A stretch of 14,757 bases of DNA from Porphyromonadaceae bacterium UBA7176 (GTDB taxonomy: Bacteria; Bacteroidota; Bacteroidia; Bacteroidales; Muribaculaceae). Shown here one piece after another: positions 12,465-14,757 of this stretch; positions within the stretch are counted from its first letter, which is position 1, and every line of letters starts with the position of its first letter. The notes under the pieces are model-generated. The model ran no database searches. It was not told the origin of the DNA and saw only the letters and a program-made list of their open reading frames with translations. The position numbers and the translations under genes are program-made. Location: contig DKVO01000001.1 of NCBI GenBank assembly GCA_002491245.1, positions 1 through 14,757 of the forward strand, in the 5' to 3' direction.

Positions 12465-14561
12465 ATGGCAACCTTAGAGAAAATCAGAAACAAGTCAGTG
12501 CTACTGTTCGTAATCATCATCGTAGCCCTGCTTGCCTTCATCCTGGGAGACTTCCTAACCTCGGGCCGCACCTACTTCGGTCACCCCACAACCGTGGCCA
12601 AGGCCGGCGATGCCACAATTGAGTATCAGGACTACCAGAACCGCCTTTCGCAGGCCGGTGAACAGATGCGTCAGCAGGGCCGCGAGGTCAGCAACGACGT
12701 ACTCAGTCAGCAGGTCGTGCAGGGAATGCTTACCGAGCAGCTTTTCAAGAACGAATATGATGCTCTCGGTATCACAGTGACTGACAAAGAGCTTACCGAA
12801 GCCCTCACCGGTGCAAACCCCAATCCGCAGGCTGTGCAGATGATCCAATATCTGGCTATGCAGCTCGGTCTGCCTGAAGCTACGGGCACTGCCGTGTTCG
12901 ATGCGATGCAGAACCCTGCCAAATATAACCTTCCGGCACAGGTCGGCGACGAACTTCGCCAGATCTGGGCAAATCAGGAGGCCAATATCGAGCAGGCCAT
13001 GCTTCAGCAGAAACTCATGCGTCTTTTCTCCGGACTTTACACTTACAATAAACTCGACGCCAAGAGCTACTACGACGACAACGTGACCACTCGCGAAATC
13101 GCTTATGTGATGAAAGATGTCAGCTCGGTCAACGATGAAGATGTAAAATGCGACAACAAAGACGTTGAGGCTCTCTGGAAATCTGAGAAACAGGTCTATA
13201 AACTCGGCGAACCCATGACCGAGGTCAACTATATCTATGTGGCCGTTGAGCCTTCGCCCAAAGACAGGATGGAAGCCCAGCAGGCTGTGGAGAACGCTCT
13301 CCAGGGCTTGCGCACCACAGACGGAACTGAGGCTGTCGCTGCCGATACCCGTTTTGTTGTCAACAACGCTACAACGACCGCCGAGGGTATCGCCACCAAG
13401 GCTCTCCGCGACTCTATCCTGTCGCATGAGCCCGGCTATGCTTTTGTGCTCAACCGCAACGGCAACAGCTATACTCTTGCCAAGTATCTCGGTTCGAAGA
13501 TGGGTATCGACTCGTTGAATGTATCTGTAATCCAGGCCGTGCCCGGGGTTGACCTCAACGCCCTTGTCGACAGCGTGAATGCCGGTGCAAGTTTTGCATC
13601 GCTCAGCAACGACAGCATCCAGGGTCAGGACAGTATCTGGACTTCGCTTGAGATTGCATCTCTCGACGACGCCACACGCAATGCCCTCACAAATGCTGTG
13701 ATTGGCAAGGCTTTCGTATTTACCGACAGCATCCAGGGTCAGGCCGTGAGCGCACTCTATCGTGTCAACGAGCGTCATGCTCCCGTAAAATACTATGAGG
13801 TTGCCACTATCGATTATGCTATCGATCCCTCGCAGGAGACTCTCGCCGACCTCACCACGGCGCTCCGCACTTATGTGAGCAACAATTCGTCGGCTGACGA
13901 ATTTACCAAAAATGCCGTTGAGTATGGCTACTCGGTACTGTCGGATCAGGTAGGTCCGTCGTCGGTAGGTATCGGCAATGCCCGTGACTCCCGTAAGTTT
14001 GTCAAGTGGGCTCTCGATGCCAAGAAAGGTCAGGTTTCGCCCATGCTTCAGGACGACCGTCAGAGCTATCTTATCGCTATGGCTGTAATGGACAAGTATG
14101 ATGATTACCTGCCTTGGACCAGCCCTGCTGTAAGCACTCAGCTCATGTCGCGTGCGCTCAACTCGAAGAAAGCTGATAAGCTCGCAGCTGATTTCAGCGG
14201 TAAGGCTAATGACCTTCAGGGTTATGCATCGGCTATGGAGACTGAGGTTGCCCGTGGTAATGTGAATATAACCACTCCGATGCTTCTCAATATCGGTATA
14301 TCTGAGAATGAGCTTCAGGGTGCTATCGCAGCTGCCGAAAAGGGTAAGGTGGTAGGTCCTGTGAAGGGTCAGCGTGGTATCATGGTTTTCGAGGTTGAGA
14401 ACATCAACACTGAAGGCCGTCCGTTCGACGAAGCTGATTATGGTGCACGTTTTGCCCAGACTTTCGGTATCGGTCGTATCCAGTCGCCGCTGCCTTTGCT
14501 TCTTGGTAGCGACAAGGTTGATAACCGCTCGCTCAATTTTGTACAGTCGGTAGGCGAATAA
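12465..14561 (+). CDS. ppiD: PpiD-type peptidylprolyl isomerase/foldase with SurA_N domain
   Basis: This 698-residue membrane-anchored periplasmic folding factor has a short cytoplasmic start (MATLEKIRNK), one transmembrane segment at about residues 11-29, then a SurA_N-like chaperone domain that includes the TVAKAGDATIEYQDYQNRL region and the helices up to about residue 190. The segment about 349-455 sits where the parvulin PPIase domain belongs, but it is degenerate: the first strand reads LNVSVIQ in place of the ARHIL-type strand with the catalytic histidine, and the GGDLG-like loop is missing. A second parvulin-like C-terminal region (SRKFVKWALDAKKGQVSPML onward) follows. The protein is probably a chaperone more than an isomerase; related Bacteroides proteins, from memory, look similarly degenerate. 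An exact 19-base repeat encodes DSIQGQ at residues 383-388 and 421-426. The gene is monocistronic between a consensus promoter and a strong terminator. Confidence 0.9.
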   Translation: MATLEKIRNKSVLLFVIIIVALLAFILGDFLTSGRTYFGHPTTVAKAGDATIEYQDYQNRLSQAGEQMRQQGREVSNDVLSQQVVQGMLTEQLFKNEYDALGITVTDKELTEALTGANPNPQAVQMIQYLAMQLGLPEATGTAVFDAMQNPAKYNLPAQVGDELRQIWANQEANIEQAMLQQKLMRLFSGLYTYNKLDAKSYYDDNVTTREIAYVMKDVSSVNDEDVKCDNKDVEALWKSEKQVYKLGEPMTEVNYIYVAVEPSPKDRMEAQQAVENALQGLRTTDGTEAVAADTRFVVNNATTTAEGIATKALRDSILSHEPGYAFVLNRNGNSYTLAKYLGSKMGIDSLNVSVIQAVPGVDLNALVDSVNAGASFASLSNDSIQGQDSIWTSLEIASLDDATRNALTNAVIGKAFVFTDSIQGQAVSALYRVNERHAPVKYYEVATIDYAIDPSQETLADLTTALRTYVSNNSSADEFTKNAVEYGYSVLSDQVGPSSVGIGNARDSRKFVKWALDAKKGQVSPMLQDDRQSYLIAMAVMDKYDDYLPWTSPAVSTQLMSRALNSKKADKLAADFSGKANDLQGYASAMETEVARGNVNITTPMLLNIGISENELQGAIAAAEKGKVVGPVKGQRGIMVFEVENINTEGRPFDEADYGARFAQTFGIGRIQSPLPLLLGSDKVDNRSLNFVQSVGE

Positions 14562-14580
14562 AAGCCTCCTGAAATATATC

Positions 14581-14625
14581 GCCGAGGGCGCTACGTGATT
14601 TACGTGGCGCCCTCGGTGTGTTTTT
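14581..14625 (+). terminator. Strong rho-independent terminator of ppiD
   Basis: CCGAGGGCGC (14582-14591) pairs perfectly with 14607-14616. The stem continues through one wobble pair and ACGT/ACGT, giving 15 bp around the loop GATTT, and is followed by TGTG and five T residues. It starts 20 bases after the ppiD stop. Confidence 0.92.
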
Positions 14626-14757
14626 ATGATGCTTCGAGGGGGCGGTTTTTTGGCACGACTCGGAGAGTCGCGCTCCTATCGATGCGATGCAGTGGAGAGG
14701 CACGATGCGGAGTGGTGCTTTTCTTCTTGATGGGGATACCATAAAGCGTATCTCCGA
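14626..14757. other. Window end with no supported gene
   Basis: I see no convincing coding region here on either strand. A 6-bp hairpin with a three-base loop (CGACTC-GGA-GAGTCG, 14656-14670) is present, and a GGATAC/GTATC inverted pair lies at the extreme end (about 14734-14754). The start of a structured or promoter region of the next gene is possible, but the window ends. Confidence 0.3.

Noticed and set aside
14656..14670. CGACTC-GGA-GAGTCG hairpin as a terminator or recombination site
   Set aside because: It has only six pairs, no U-run after it, and no partner copy in the window; such a short palindrome can arise by chance.
14533..14742. Short minus-strand open frame at the right end
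   Set aside because: It runs through the ppiD terminator and the end of ppiD, has no promoter box or recognisable domain, and its composition is that of non-coding sequence.
1..14757. Insertion sequences, prophage, CRISPR array, toxin-antitoxin or defence genes
   Set aside because: No transposase, integrase, phage, nuclease or toxin motif was found in any plausible gene, and no regularly spaced repeats were seen. The inverted repeats present are explained as terminators.

Overview
The window reads as ordinary chromosome from a member of the Bacteroidota, order Bacteroidales; a Muribaculaceae-like gut commensal is my best guess. The evidence is the promoter type (TTTG about 20 bp upstream of TAnnTTTG, with two near-perfect copies), the lack of Shine-Dalgarno sites, an unusual PurF paralog starting Met-Gly-Gly, a PpiD starting MATLEKIR, and a secreted protein built from choice-of-anchor J and FN3-like domains with a type-IX-like C-terminal tail. 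The genus is inference. No IS element, prophage gene, CRISPR array or integration site was seen.

Layout. Positions 1-121 hold what looks like the 3' end of a tRNA running in from the left, followed by three nested hairpins that terminate transcription from both sides. Positions 148-2421 on the minus strand carry tcdA (tRNA t6A dehydratase, E1-like) and, downstream of it, a PurF-family phosphoribosyltransferase whose glutaminase site has been dismantled. Two back-to-back promoters at about 2427-2490 drive tcdA leftward and a lipoprotein M3 peptidase (dcp) rightward.

Positions 2525-8386 on the plus strand form a probable operon or run of dcp, aspS, a Nif3-family dinuclear metal protein, and a coiled-coil C4 zinc-ribbon protein. 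A perfect 12-bp hairpin sits just before aspS, and an internal promoter lies in the tail of the nif3-like gene. The run ends in a terminator at 8418-8455.

Positions 8502-12272 carry a Crp/Fnr-family regulator and a 1007-residue secreted multi-domain protein, each apparently with its own promoter. The two upstream regions share a 9-mer. A strong terminator follows. Positions 12465-14561 carry a PpiD-type membrane-anchored periplasmic foldase with a degenerate parvulin domain, under a consensus promoter and closed by a strong terminator. The last 130 bases hold no gene I can support.

Most genes are housekeeping: tRNA modification and charging, peptide turnover at the envelope, and envelope protein folding. 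The best leads are the PurF paralog (glutaminase residues lost, putative iron-sulfur cysteines kept, an extra cysteine tail added), the nif3/zinc-ribbon pair of unknown function, the predicted leaderless start of tcdA, and the regulator/secreted-protein pair. None of these amounts to a clear new defence or mobile system.
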